A stretch of 64,000 bases of DNA from Mesorhizobium loti R88b (GTDB lineage Bacteria; Pseudomonadota; Alphaproteobacteria; Rhizobiales; Rhizobiaceae): the NCBI RefSeq assembly GCF_013170845.1, contig NZ_CP033367.1:806001-870000 (forward strand), written 5' to 3'. The notes below the pieces were generated by a model. The model was not told the origin of the DNA, did no database searches, and saw nothing but the letters and a program-made list of their open reading frames with translations. The number at the start of each line of letters is the position of its first letter. Position 1 is the stretch's first letter. The position numbers and the translations under genes are program-made. This document shows, in pieces, positions 50,507-61,496 of this stretch.

Positions 50507-52468
50507 TCAACGGTCGCAGCTGACGGCTGGGGTGCGGAGCGGCAAGGTCATCTTGCAGCAAGGGTAATAGCCACCCTTGTCCTTGTCGGACTTCCTGTAG
50601 AAGCAAAGTCCAACATCCACTCTGTCGCCCGGATAGTGGCCGGTGATGTTGATCGTGTACGGCTTGCCCGGTGCATGCGACATGGGTGAAGTCACCCCGA
50701 CGCCTGGCGTCCGGGACTGGGCCTTGATCGAATCGCCGCCGAAGCCGGCATGGTCATGGAGATAGAGATCAGCCTCGAGGCCGGACGGCGTGCAGTAGTA
50801 CTGGACGTCCTCGACATCGAGACAGGGAGGCAGATTGCCGGGCGGTGGGAAGTCCGGCGGGTAGAAGGGAGGCAGATAGCCGCCCGGGATTTCTTCATAA
50901 TAGCCGGCGTGGCCCTCGCAAGGATGCCAGACAGCGACGTCGCCGACATGGCCTTCCACTTCCGGATCTTCGAAATAGCCGTCGAAGTCGACGAACCAGG
51001 AACCGAAGGGCGGCACATTGGCCGGCTTGACCAGGTCCTTGGGTGTGATCTGGACGCCATGCACCGCAAGCGGCCCGCCAGCGGCGAGCTGCTCGGCAAG
51101 GGCTGGATTGTCACGCAGTTTGTCGCCGGTGTTGACCAGCGTCTGGGTGCAGACCGAGGTGTCGAGATTGCCGTCGGCGTCATAGCCATATTGCAGGTCG
51201 AGGCCGCCGGCCGACTGCCGGTTGCCCTGCGGGAAGCCGACCGCATATTCCTGCGGCGCTTCCACCCAGACCGATTCCGTCGCCGGATCGTCCGGGTTCT
51301 CAAGCCAGTAGCGGATGACCTCGCCTTTGCCGGAATCGGCGAAGCGGCTGTAATCGTAGCGGTTTTCCACCGGGCCGCGCTGGGCCAGATACATGAAGCC
51401 GCTGTTGTCGAAGGCGATGTCGGTGACCGCGTAATCCTTGTCGGCCTTGACCGTCAGTTCCCAGCGCGGGTCGCCGGCGAAGGTGCCGTCGCGGGCTATG
51501 CCCACCGACCAGATTTCCGACTTTTCGCCGACCGAATAATAGAGCCGGCCGCCATGATAGGAGACGGCCCAGACACGGCGTTCATCCTGCGTGTAGCCCC
51601 AGGTCTCTGGGTCTTCGGAGTCGAAGGCCGCGCCCTGTATGTCCATCACCGCGCCATCGTCGGCGACGGGAGCCAGGCCATGCGCCGGTCGCCCGGCCAC
51701 GCCATGGTCGAAGGTGTCGATCAGCTTGCCGTTGGCATCGATGCGATGGATCAGTCCGGTATCGAGGTCCGAGGCGAAGAACTGGCGGTGATTGGGATCG
51801 AAGGTGATATTGCCGATGCCGGGACCGCTGTTGGTGTCGATGTCGGCGAATTTGGCGACCTGGCCGGTAATGCCGTCGATTTTCCAGATGGTGCCAGGTC
51901 CGCCGCCATTTTCGGTGCCGAACTGGCCGTCCATGAAGGAGGCGCCTGCCGTTCCGCGACGCTGCCGCTCCGGCCTGCCATCCTTGTCGGCGTCCGGCGT
52001 GACGATCTCGATGCCGTGCAGCGAGGTGGCGGCGGCATAAAGGTTGGGAATGCCCGACGGCACACCATCACGCACGCCGTCATCATAGGTGAGGCCGAAC
52101 ACTTCGCCGATCTGGCCTGATGTCACCTCGAAAGGCGGCGGCGTGAAGACAAGCTGGCCCGATGCCGGCCCACCCAGGTGCGAAACGTCGAAAACGCGCA
52201 AGGTGGCGCGCGTGGTGTCGATGAAGGTTTCGTCGACCGGATCGACGCCGGGCGGCAGACCCGCATCGAAATTGGGGATGACGGTCCCGGGAAATCCGGT
52301 GACCGCCATCGAACCGGGATAGATGATCTGGGTGTCCTGTGCCTGGGCAGCCCCGCCAAACCACAGGCTGGCGGTGAGTGCCAGCGCCAGCAATCCGCCG
52401 CCTGCATGGGCAGCATGACGCAAATGGCCATAGAGAGACGATGCGAACGAGCCGCGGATGCGAGACAT
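50507..52468 (-). CDS. Secreted propeller-like protein sharing a domain with its neighbour
   Basis: A 653-residue exported protein with a signal peptide of about 45 residues (SRIRG start, LLALALTASLWFGGAAQAQ). Residues 60-500 show repeated WxVxxx-type strands such as GTIWKIDGITGQVAKF, RRVWAVSYHGGRLYYSV and YAVTDIAFDNSGFMYLA, which resemble a beta-propeller. Residues 548-653 align with 246-352 of the larger protein downstream, including the Cys positions. I chose the ATG at 52468, right before the signal peptide; the frame stays open for 92 codons more. It lies 73 bases upstream of the large gene, same strand, so they probably form an operon. Function unknown. Confidence 0.8.
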   Translation of the reverse strand: MSRIRGSFASSLYGHLRHAAHAGGGLLALALTASLWFGGAAQAQDTQIIYPGSMAVTGFPGTVIPNFDAGLPPGVDPVDETFIDTTRATLRVFDVSHLGGPASGQLVFTPPPFEVTSGQIGEVFGLTYDDGVRDGVPSGIPNLYAAATSLHGIEIVTPDADKDGRPERQRRGTAGASFMDGQFGTENGGGPGTIWKIDGITGQVAKFADIDTNSGPGIGNITFDPNHRQFFASDLDTGLIHRIDANGKLIDTFDHGVAGRPAHGLAPVADDGAVMDIQGAAFDSEDPETWGYTQDERRVWAVSYHGGRLYYSVGEKSEIWSVGIARDGTFAGDPRWELTVKADKDYAVTDIAFDNSGFMYLAQRGPVENRYDYSRFADSGKGEVIRYWLENPDDPATESVWVEAPQEYAVGFPQGNRQSAGGLDLQYGYDADGNLDTSVCTQTLVNTGDKLRDNPALAEQLAAGGPLAVHGVQITPKDLVKPANVPPFGSWFVDFDGYFEDPEVEGHVGDVAVWHPCEGHAGYYEEIPGGYLPPFYPPDFPPPGNLPPCLDVEDVQYYCTPSGLEADLYLHDHAGFGGDSIKAQSRTPGVGVTSPMSHAPGKPYTINITGHYPGDRVDVGLCFYRKSDKDKGGYYPCCKMTLPLRTPAVSCDR

Positions 52469-52854
52469 GACACTACCCCCGTAGTCGAGGGGAGAAACGT
52501 CCGGGGCCGCCGCGCAAATCAGGGCAAGGCGCGGTGGTCCGGCTCGTTCTTCCCTGATCGAATTGTCTGCTTTCCTCACAGGCACGATACGCCTGGTCTT
52601 CCGCAGGGTCAACGGAATCAACGGAAAGCCCAGCGCATCGACCTTATCCCGAAGGCGGTGATCGCGCTGAGCTCCTGTTGTTCCCGGAGACCGCGGAGCC
52701 TCTGGGTTACTGGTCATGGGGGCTTCCTTTCCGGTGCGCACCATGCGGCACCTGGAGATCAGTCGCAGGCAGGGGCGGAAAGGTTCATTGCCGGCAGGCT
52801 GCTTACCGGCGGTGCGGCCTTCTGATAGCGTCCGTACCAGCCAAGGGGGGCATC
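52469..52854. other. Divergent intergenic region
   Basis: About 390 bases between the propeller-like gene and the peptide-binding protein gene. The leftward frame of the former stays open across most of it, but that extension is Arg/Pro-rich and would place the signal peptide after 92 residues, so I treat it as non-coding. I see no clear promoter pair or operator. Confidence 0.4.
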
Positions 52855-54447
52855 ATGACAAGAAAGCGCTTCGTTCTGTTCCTGGCGACGTTTTTTCTGA
52901 CCGCGTTGCCGGGTTTCGCATCGGCGGCCAAGACGCTGGTCTATTGCACCGAGGTCAGTCCGGACACGTTTGATCCGGCGCTCGCGTCTGGCACGCGCGA
53001 TGCCTCGGCCACCGCTCTCTACAACCGCATCGTCGAGTTCGAGCCGGGCACGACGAAGGTGCGCCCGGGCCTGGCCGAGACATGGGACGTCTCGGACAAC
53101 GGCCTGAGCTATACCTTCCACCTGCGCCACGGCGTGAAATTCCACAGCATCGACGGCTTTACACCGACGCGCGACTTCAATGCCGACGATGTGCTGTTCA
53201 CCTTCGACCGGCAGGGCAACAAGCAGAACCCCTTCAACAACTATGCCGGCCGCCAATACATCTATTTCGACGGTATCGGCATGCCCGGCCTTGTCGCCGG
53301 CTGGCGCAAGCTTGACGACTACACCGTCGTCATGACGCTGAAGGCGCCGCATGCGCCGATGCTTGCCGACCTGGCGATGGATTTTGCCTCGGTTGTCTCC
53401 AAGGAATACGCCGACAAGCTCGCGGTGAAAAAGCGGCTTCTCGATCTGGCGGTCAAACCGGTCGGGACCGGTCCGTTCCAGCTCGTCGACTACCAGCAGG
53501 ACGCGGTCATCCGCTACAAGGCCAACCCGGACTACTGGCGCGGCAGGCCGAAGATCGACGATCTCATCTTCGCCATCACCACCGACGCCAATGTCCGCAT
53601 GGCGAAACTGCGTGCCGGCGAATGCGATCTGATGCCCTATCCCAATCCGGCCGACCTTGAGGCGATCAAGGCAACGCCGGGCATCAAAATCATGCGGCAG
53701 GAGGGCCTGAACACCGGATATCTTGCCTTCAACACGCTGCAGAAGCCGTTCGACGATCCGCGCGTCCGAAAGGCGATCGACATGGCCATCGACAAGAAGG
53801 CGCTTGTCGATGTCGTGTTCCGCGGCACCGGCGAGGTCGCACGCAATCCGCTGCCGCCGACCTCATGGGCCTATGATGGGACGGCCCCTGACGATGTCTA
53901 CGATCCGGATGCCGCCAGGCAGGCGCTCGCCGCGGCCGGCATCAAGGATCTGCACATGAAAATCTGGGCCATGCCGGTGCAGCGTCCGTACAATCCGAAT
54001 GCGCAGCGCATGGCTGAAATGATGCAGTCCGATCTGGCAAGGATCGGCGTCACAGTGGACGTCGTTACCTACGAATGGGCGGAATACCTCGCCCGCTCGA
54101 AGCCCCGCGATCGCGACGGCGCCATGTTGTTCGGTTTCACCGGCGACAATGGCGACCCCGACAACTTTCTTTCGGTGCCGCTTGGCTGCGCCGGCGTCGG
54201 CGCCACCAACCGCGCCAACTGGTGTTTTCCCGCCTTCGACGATTTGCTCAAGCAGGCCGCCGGGATCGTCGATCCCGACGCCCGCGCTAAACTCTACATG
54301 CAGGCGCAAAGGATATTCCGGGAACAGACACCGTGGGTGGTGATTGCCCATTCCGTGGTGTCGATACCGATGCGCGAACGGGTTCACGGTTACGTCATGG
54401 ATCCGTTCGACCATCACGACTTCTCGAACGTCGACGTCAGCGAATAG
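52855..54447 (+). CDS. Family-5 (dipeptide-type) substrate-binding protein
   Basis: A 530-residue periplasmic binding protein of the DppA/OppA family, with a signal peptide (MTRKRFVLFLATFFLTALPGFASA) and the family signature around AETWDVSDNGLSYTFHLRHGVKFH. The C-terminal lobe has FTGDNGDPDNFLSV, as in DppA. A CC-rich CAAGGGGGG precedes the ATG. No permease or ATPase gene is adjacent, so it is an orphan. An ATP-grasp-like gene follows after 10 bases. Confidence 0.92.
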   Translation: MTRKRFVLFLATFFLTALPGFASAAKTLVYCTEVSPDTFDPALASGTRDASATALYNRIVEFEPGTTKVRPGLAETWDVSDNGLSYTFHLRHGVKFHSIDGFTPTRDFNADDVLFTFDRQGNKQNPFNNYAGRQYIYFDGIGMPGLVAGWRKLDDYTVVMTLKAPHAPMLADLAMDFASVVSKEYADKLAVKKRLLDLAVKPVGTGPFQLVDYQQDAVIRYKANPDYWRGRPKIDDLIFAITTDANVRMAKLRAGECDLMPYPNPADLEAIKATPGIKIMRQEGLNTGYLAFNTLQKPFDDPRVRKAIDMAIDKKALVDVVFRGTGEVARNPLPPTSWAYDGTAPDDVYDPDAARQALAAAGIKDLHMKIWAMPVQRPYNPNAQRMAEMMQSDLARIGVTVDVVTYEWAEYLARSKPRDRDGAMLFGFTGDNGDPDNFLSVPLGCAGVGATNRANWCFPAFDDLLKQAAGIVDPDARAKLYMQAQRIFREQTPWVVIAHSVVSIPMRERVHGYVMDPFDHHDFSNVDVSE

Positions 54448-54457
54448 CGCCCCCGCA

Positions 54458-55318
54458 ATGCCGGCCGATCTCGATGTCTATGTGGAGAGCCTGGGCAATT
54501 TTCGTTCGGGGCGGGAGTATTCCGTCCAGTCGCTGCTGTCGCATCTGCAACAGGCCGGGATGACGGTGCGCGTGCTCGACCGCCCGGCGCGGGAGAATCT
54601 GGCGCCGGCGGCTCTGCTGCACATCGACCTGACCGAGGTGCCGCAACCCTACCACGACCTCGCCCAGCGCTATGTCCGCACCATCAACGGCCGGGCGCTG
54701 TCGATCCACCGCCACCTCTATTCATCGCTCAGGGTAAGCGCCGGTGACAGCCATTCCGGTCCGGTCATCGTCAAGACCGTACTCAACAGCAGGGGCCGGC
54801 CCGAACTGCGCTGGCGGCAGTACCGCAATCCTTGGACGCGGGCGGCGCATTTCGCCCGCAAGACCGTTGACCCCGGCTACAAGGCGCGGCTGTGCCCGCC
54901 CTATCGCGTCTACGACAATTTGGCGCGGGTTCCGGCACAGGTCTGGCTCGACGATCGCCTGATGGTGGAGAAATTCGCCTTCGACAGCCTCGAGCTGCCC
55001 ATCGTCAAGCATCGCTACATGTTCCTGCTGGGCGCCGAGGTGAACATGCGGCAGGTCTACAATGATGTGCTTTGCGCCGGATCGAAGATCCTGAGCAACG
55101 AAGAGGGCGGCGCCATTCCAGAGGAGGTGAGGGCGGTGAGGCAGCGTCTGCATCTCGATTTCGGTGCGATCGACTATTTTATCGTCGATGGCAAGGGCAT
55201 CATCGTCGACGCCAACAAGACAGTTGGCTCGAACCCGGAATGGCTGAAGAAGAACCGCTTCCGGCAGGAATTCGACGATCGCATGGCCGCGGCGCTGATT
55301 GAATTCGTGCGCGGCTGA
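54458..55318 (+). CDS. ATP-grasp-like protein of unknown substrate
   Basis: A 286-residue cytoplasmic protein. The second half looks like an ATP-grasp fold: a lysine strand in GPVIVKTVLNS, VEKFAFD before the central sheet, and DFGAIDYFIVDGKGIIVDANKTVG, where the acidic residue and Asn would bind metal-ATP. The usual glycine-rich loop is weak. The ATG at 54458 lies 10 bases after the binding-protein stop. ATP-grasp enzymes form peptide-like bonds, so a link to a peptide binding protein is suggestive. The family itself I do not recognise. Confidence 0.68.
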   Translation: MPADLDVYVESLGNFRSGREYSVQSLLSHLQQAGMTVRVLDRPARENLAPAALLHIDLTEVPQPYHDLAQRYVRTINGRALSIHRHLYSSLRVSAGDSHSGPVIVKTVLNSRGRPELRWRQYRNPWTRAAHFARKTVDPGYKARLCPPYRVYDNLARVPAQVWLDDRLMVEKFAFDSLELPIVKHRYMFLLGAEVNMRQVYNDVLCAGSKILSNEEGGAIPEEVRAVRQRLHLDFGAIDYFIVDGKGIIVDANKTVGSNPEWLKKNRFRQEFDDRMAAALIEFVRG

Positions 55319-55452
55319 TCCGATGTAAGCGGCTTACCCGTTCCTGGGGGCTGATCGCACCGTGACGCGGTCGATGACGCCACGTAATGCCGCCAGATTG
55401 CAGTCGACGACATTGCCCGCCTGCAACGATCATGGAAGCCTTGCGCAGAATG

Positions 55453-55482
55453 CTTGCGCCCGATGCCGGCTGTTCTTATATA
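55453..55482 (+). promoter_or_regulatory. Candidate heat-shock promoter of dnaK
   Basis: CTTGCG (55453-55458), 18 bases, then TATATA (55477-55482), the last within CTTATATA. This is near the alphaproteobacterial RpoH pattern CTTGAC - 17/18 - CYTATNT, 120 bases before dnaK. No CIRCE element is visible. Confidence 0.5.
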
Positions 55483-55601
55483 CGCGCCAAGCCCTGCGGC
55501 GCCGGAACAACGGGCGCCGGACGGCATTTCTTGTGAACAGGGGCTTTCGTCGGAACGCCTTCATGGGTCCTGAAAGCCTGCTTAGAGGAGAGACTTAGAA
55601 A

Positions 55602-57518
<1,917 letters not shown>

Positions 57519-57543
57519 GCCACTTGTCGGCAAAATAATGCAG

Positions 57544-57571
57544 AAAGCCCGGCGCAAAGCCGGGCTTTTTT
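57544..57571 (+). terminator. Intrinsic terminator after dnaK
   Basis: Arms AAAGCCCGGC (57544-57553) and GCCGGGCTTT around GCAAA, followed by a run of six T. It lies 25 bases after the dnaK stop and should keep dnaJ expression below that of dnaK. Confidence 0.85.
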
Positions 57572-57739
57572 GCAACCCTTGCTGAAAAAGTGCGGGCCTT
57601 TGTAGAAAAATCACCGAAAAACATCGACAGGACAGCGGCGGCCCTAGCATCCGGGCAGCACCGCTCCTAAATCGAGAAAACGTGCCGGCAAACGACGCCA
57701 CAAGCATCAAGACGTTGAGCATCCGGACTGCGGGAAAAA

Positions 57740-58870
57740 ATGAAAGCTGATTTCTACGAAACGCTGGGCGTCCAGAAAGGCGCCGACGAGAAGGAGCTCA
57801 AGAGCGCTTTCCGCAAGCTCGCCATGCAGTTCCATCCCGACCGCAATCCCGGCGATCATTCCTGCGAGCACAAGTTCAAGGAAATCAACGAAGCCTACGA
57901 GACGCTGAAGGACCCGCAGAAGCGCGCGGCCTATGACCGCTTCGGTCACGCCGCCTTCGAACAAGGCGGCATGAATGGCGGTGCGCAGGGCTTTGGCGCC
58001 GGCGGCTTCGCCGACATCTTCGAGGACATCTTCGGCGACATGATGGGCGGCCGTCAGCGCCGCTCGTCGGGCGGCCGCGAGCGCGGTGCCGATCTGCGCT
58101 ACAACATGGAAATCTCGCTGGAAGAGGCTTTTGCGGGAAAGACCGCGCAAATCCGTGTGCCGGCTTCGATTTCCTGCTCGGAATGTTCGGGCAGCGGCGC
58201 CAAGCCAGGCACCCAGCCCGTCACCTGCTCGATGTGCAATGGCCACGGCAAGGTGCGCGCGACGCAAGGCTTCTTCTCGATCGAGCGCACCTGCCCGCAA
58301 TGCCAGGGCCGCGGCCAGACCATCAAGGACCCGTGCCCGAAATGCGCCGGCCAGGGCCGCGTCACCGAGGAACGCTCGCTGTCGGTCAACATTCCGTCCG
58401 GAATCGAGGACGGCACCCGCATCCGCCTTGCCAATGAGGGTGAGGCCGGCCTGCGCGGCGGACCTTCGGGCGACCTTTATATTTTCCTGGCGGTGAAGCC
58501 GCACGAATTCTTCCAGCGCGATGGTGCCGACCTCTACTGCAAGGTGCCGATCTCGATGACGACGGCAGCCCTTGGCGGCTCCTTCGAGGTGACGACGCTG
58601 GATGGCACGCAGACCAAGGTGAAGGTGACCGAAGGCACGCAGAACGGACGCCAGTTCCGCCTCAAGGGCAAGGGCATGCCGGTGCTGCGCCAGCCCAATG
58701 TCGGCGACCTCTATATCCAGACCGCGGTCGAGACGCCACAGAACCTCACCCGACGCCAGCGCGAATTGCTGGAAGAGTTCGAGCAGCTCTCCTCGCAGGA
58801 GAATTCGCCCCAATCGAGCGGCTTTTTCGCCCGCATGAAGGATTTCTTCGAATCCTTTGGCGAGCGTTGA
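57740..58870 (+). CDS. dnaJ: Co-chaperone DnaJ (Hsp40)
   Basis: A 376-residue type I Hsp40. The J domain has the HPD tripeptide ([11 protein letters not shown]). A Gly/Phe-rich linker follows (about 75-105), then four CxxCxGxG zinc motifs ([32 protein letters not shown]) and the C-terminal substrate domains. It stimulates DnaK. The 221-base gap to dnaK contains a terminator, so it probably has its own promoter as well. Confidence 0.97.
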   Translation: MKADFYETLGVQKGADEKELKSAFRKLAMQFHPDRNPGDHSCEHKFKEINEAYETLKDPQKRAAYDRFGHAAFEQGGMNGGAQGFGAGGFADIFEDIFGDMMGGRQRRSSGGRERGADLRYNMEISLEEAFAGKTAQIRVPASISCSECSGSGAKPGTQPVTCSMCNGHGKVRATQGFFSIERTCPQCQGRGQTIKDPCPKCAGQGRVTEERSLSVNIPSGIEDGTRIRLANEGEAGLRGGPSGDLYIFLAVKPHEFFQRDGADLYCKVPISMTTAALGGSFEVTTLDGTQTKVKVTEGTQNGRQFRLKGKGMPVLRQPNVGDLYIQTAVETPQNLTRRQRELLEEFEQLSSQENSPQSSGFFARMKDFFESFGER

Positions 58871-59019
58871 TAGGGCAGGAATGGCGCGTCATCCAATGAA
58901 ACGCGCCGTGTCCTGGGACGCGACCAAATCTATCTTATCCACGACATCGGCAGGGTCGTGCCTTGCCTTGCGCTGCTCAGGTGTTAAGTAGCCTTGGGGG
59001 AGCGCTGAGGAGAGCTTGC

Positions 59020-59625
59020 ATGACACGTGGTCCCGGACTGCGGAAGGCGCTTGCCGAAAAGTTCGACGACGAGCTCAAGTTCTTCAAGGGCTGGATCGAC
59101 AAGCCGAAGACGGTCGGCTCGATCGTTCCGACCAGCTCGATCACCGCGCGCAAGATGGCTTCGATCGTCAATCCGAAGTCCGGCCTGCCCGTGCTCGAAG
59201 TCGGTCCCGGCACCGGCGTCATCACCCGCGCCATCCTGGCGCTCGGTGTGCGGCCTGAAAACCTCTACGCCCTCGAATACAATACGGATTTCGTGCGCCA
59301 TTTGCGCGGACTCTATCCGGGCGTCAACGTCATCGAGGGCGATGCCTTCAACCTCAACGCCACGCTCGGCGAGAGGAGCGGGATGATCTTCGATTCCGTC
59401 GTGTCCGGCGTGCCGCTGCTCAACTTCCCCGTCGCCCAGCGCATCGCCTATATAGAGAGCCTGCTCGACCGCATCCCGGCCGGACGGCCGATCGTGCAGC
59501 TGACCTACGGCCCGATGTCGCCGATACCGGCTGGCCGCGGCAACTACACGGTCAAGCATTTCGACTTCATCTTCCGCAACATCCCGCCGACGCAGCTTTG
59601 GATCTACCGCCGCGAAGCGCATTGA
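59020..59625 (+). CDS. pmtA: Phospholipid N-methyltransferase, rhizobial PmtA type
   Basis: A 201-residue SAM-dependent methyltransferase that methylates phosphatidylethanolamine towards phosphatidylcholine. Motif I is VLEVGPGTGVIT, and SGVPLLNFP and QLTYGPMSP fit the Sinorhizobium/Rhodobacter PmtA group. The ATG at 59020 has GAGGAGA before it. The position after dnaJ is that seen in other Rhizobiales. Phosphatidylcholine is needed by rhizobia for symbiosis. Confidence 0.87.
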   Translation: MTRGPGLRKALAEKFDDELKFFKGWIDKPKTVGSIVPTSSITARKMASIVNPKSGLPVLEVGPGTGVITRAILALGVRPENLYALEYNTDFVRHLRGLYPGVNVIEGDAFNLNATLGERSGMIFDSVVSGVPLLNFPVAQRIAYIESLLDRIPAGRPIVQLTYGPMSPIPAGRGNYTVKHFDFIFRNIPPTQLWIYRREAH

Positions 59626-59670
59626 TTTGAGCCGCCCCTGGCTGTACCTGTCCGGGAACAAGGGTGGCCA

Positions 59671-60267
59671 ATGGCAGTGATCCCGAAAATCCTCGTCTTC
59701 GCCGGCTCGGTGCGCAGCGGCGCTTACAGCGGCAGGACCGCTGACGTGGCGCAGAAGGAGCTTGCGGTGCAGGGCGCCGAGGTGACCCGCATTTCGCTCG
59801 CCGACTATGTCCTGCCGATCCTCGACGAGGACCTCGAAAAGGAAAAAGGCGTTCCCGAAAACGCCGTCAAACTCGGCCGTCTGATATCAGCCCATGATGG
59901 GCTGCTGATTGCCACGCCGGAATATAACGGCTCGATCCCGCCGCTGCTCAAGAACACGATCGACTGGGTGAGCCGGGTGCGCAGGGATGGCGGCCGGCCG
60001 GTCAGGCCGCTGGCCGGCAAGGTCGCCGGCCTGTGCTCGTCCTCCAACGGCCACTTCGCCGGCATCCGCTGCATCAACCATCTGCGCGCCGTGCTGGTGC
60101 GTTGCCAGATGGAGGTGGTGACGCCGGAATGCTGCGTGCCCGACGGCGGCGACGCCTTTGACGAAGGCGGCAATTTCCGCGACGAAAGACTGTACAAATC
60201 GATGGAGCATCTATGCCGCACGCTGATCGAAACCTCGCGCATGCTGTCAACGCGGATCGAAGCGTGA
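59671..60267 (+). CDS. NAD(P)H-dependent FMN reductase
   Basis: A 198-residue flavodoxin-fold oxidoreductase. The phosphate loop is [11 protein letters not shown] at the N-terminus and [22 protein letters not shown] is the second flavin motif, as in ArsH- or ChrR-like reductases. It likely reduces quinones, metals or azo compounds with NAD(P)H and FMN. The stop overlaps the probable GTG start of pyrF. Confidence 0.9.
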   Translation: MAVIPKILVFAGSVRSGAYSGRTADVAQKELAVQGAEVTRISLADYVLPILDEDLEKEKGVPENAVKLGRLISAHDGLLIATPEYNGSIPPLLKNTIDWVSRVRRDGGRPVRPLAGKVAGLCSSSNGHFAGIRCINHLRAVLVRCQMEVVTPECCVPDGGDAFDEGGNFRDERLYKSMEHLCRTLIETSRMLSTRIEA

Positions 60268-60962
60268 TTGCCACGACCATGCAAGACCGGTTGATCGTTG
60301 GCCTCGACGTGCCAACGGTGAAAGAGGCCGAGCAAGCGGTGCGGGAACTCGACGGCGTCGTCTCCTTCTACAAGATCGGCTATCAGCTGGCCTTTGCCGG
60401 CGGGCTCGACTTTGCCAGGGAACTGGCCAGCGGCGGGACAAAGATCTTCCTCGACATGAAGCTGCTCGACATCGACCACACTGTGGCCAAGGGCGTCGAG
60501 AACATCGTCAAGATGGGCATGACCATGCTGACCATCCACGCCTATCCCAAGGCGATGCGGGCTGCCGTGGAGGCGGCGAGAGGCAGCGACCTTTGCCTGC
60601 TCGCCGTCAGCGTGCTGACCTCGATGGACGAGCAGGACATGATCGACGTCGGTTATGAATACGACCCGCACACGCTGGTGCTCAGGCGCTCGGAACAGGC
60701 GCTGCATGCCGGCATGGGCGGCATCGTCTGCTCGGCCGAGGAAGCCGAAGCGGTGCGCCGCATCGTCGGCCCCGACATGGCGGTGGTGACGCCCGGCATA
60801 AGGCCGGCGGGCAGCGACCATGGCGACCAGAAGCGCGTGGTGACGCCAGGCCAGGCGATCCGCAATGGCTCCAGCCACCTCGTCGTCGGCCGCCCGATCG
60901 TCGCGGCAAGCGACCGCCGCGCGGCGGCGCAGGCAATTGTCGACGAAATGCGCTCTGCATAA
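60264..60962 (+). CDS. pyrF: Orotidine 5'-phosphate decarboxylase
   Basis: A 232-residue TIM-barrel enzyme that makes UMP from OMP. The catalytic network is visible as [23 protein letters not shown] (D-x-K-x-x-D), and [17 protein letters not shown] with the phosphate-binding Arg. I favour the GTG at 60264, because it overlaps the previous stop (GTGA); the ATG at 60279 is an equally complete alternative. Confidence 0.92.
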   Translation: MIATTMQDRLIVGLDVPTVKEAEQAVRELDGVVSFYKIGYQLAFAGGLDFARELASGGTKIFLDMKLLDIDHTVAKGVENIVKMGMTMLTIHAYPKAMRAAVEAARGSDLCLLAVSVLTSMDEQDMIDVGYEYDPHTLVLRRSEQALHAGMGGIVCSAEEAEAVRRIVGPDMAVVTPGIRPAGSDHGDQKRVVTPGQAIRNGSSHLVVGRPIVAASDRRAAAQAIVDEMRSA

Positions 60963-60973
60963 GGGAGAAGAGA

Positions 60974-61261
60974 ATGCCAAAGGGATACTGGGTCGCTCGT
61001 GTCGATGTGCGCGATGCCGAGGGCTACAAGGACTATGTGGCCGCCGCCAAACCTGCCTTCGAGCGGTTCGGCGCGAAATTCCTGGCGCGCGGCGGGGCGC
61101 ATGAGCTGGCCGAAGGGCAGGGCCGCGCCCGCAACGTCATCATCGAATTCGAATCGCTTGCGGTCGCGCATGACTGCTACCACTCGCCGGAATATCAGCG
61201 CGCGGTCGCCATCCGCCAGAAGGTCGCCGATGGCGAGATCGTGCTGGTCGAGGGCGCCTGA
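60974..61261 (+). CDS. DUF1330 family protein
   Basis: A 95-residue ferredoxin-like alpha+beta protein of the DUF1330 (dimeric barrel) family. It begins KGYWVARVDVRDAEGYKDYV and has the conserved RNVIIEFES and ARDCYHSPEYQ-like (AHDCYHSPEYQRA) segments. Function unknown; related to Dabb/EthD-like stress or monooxygenase-type barrels. It lies 11 bases after pyrF, probably in the same transcript. Confidence 0.9.
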   Translation: MPKGYWVARVDVRDAEGYKDYVAAAKPAFERFGAKFLARGGAHELAEGQGRARNVIIEFESLAVAHDCYHSPEYQRAVAIRQKVADGEIVLVEGA

Positions 61262-61395
61262 TTCCTTCGTCCGAATCCGGATAACGCAGGAAGATCACAT
61301 TCAAAGGCTCGGTTCGCTTCAGGCTTAGTCCTGGGGCTCGATCACCGTTCAGCCGGCCTATTACCGGTACGCGCCCATTAAGCCGTGACTGACTC

Positions 61396-61418
61396 GCCCG
61401 GGTGGCGTTCGCCCGGGC
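61396..61418. terminator. GC-rich hairpin between DUF1330 and arsR-type genes
   Basis: GCCCGGG (61396-61402), nine-base loop, CCCGGGC (61412-61418), without a U tract. It may end the pyrF-DUF1330 transcript before the ArsR promoter. Confidence 0.35.
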
Positions 61419-61443
61419 AATTCGAGGCATGAACAGCTGTGGA

Positions 61444-61473
61444 TTGACATGCAGGTATTTACCTGCATATTAT
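61444..61473 (+). promoter_or_regulatory. Promoter with embedded palindromic operator (ArsR operon)
   Basis: The -35 box TTGACA (61444-61449) and -10 box TATTAT (61468-61473) lie 18 bases apart. The spacer is almost filled by a perfect palindrome: ATGCAGGTA (61449-61457), TT, TACCTGCAT (61460-61468). The ArsR-family protein encoded 28 bases downstream is the natural repressor. Confidence 0.75.
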
Positions 61474-61496
61474 GACCTCACAACAGAGTGAGGCCT

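Noticed and set aside
52469..52744. A 92-residue N-terminal extension of the propeller-like protein
   Set aside because: It would place the signal peptide internally and is Arg/Pro-rich without motifs; the ATG at 52468 is the sensible start.
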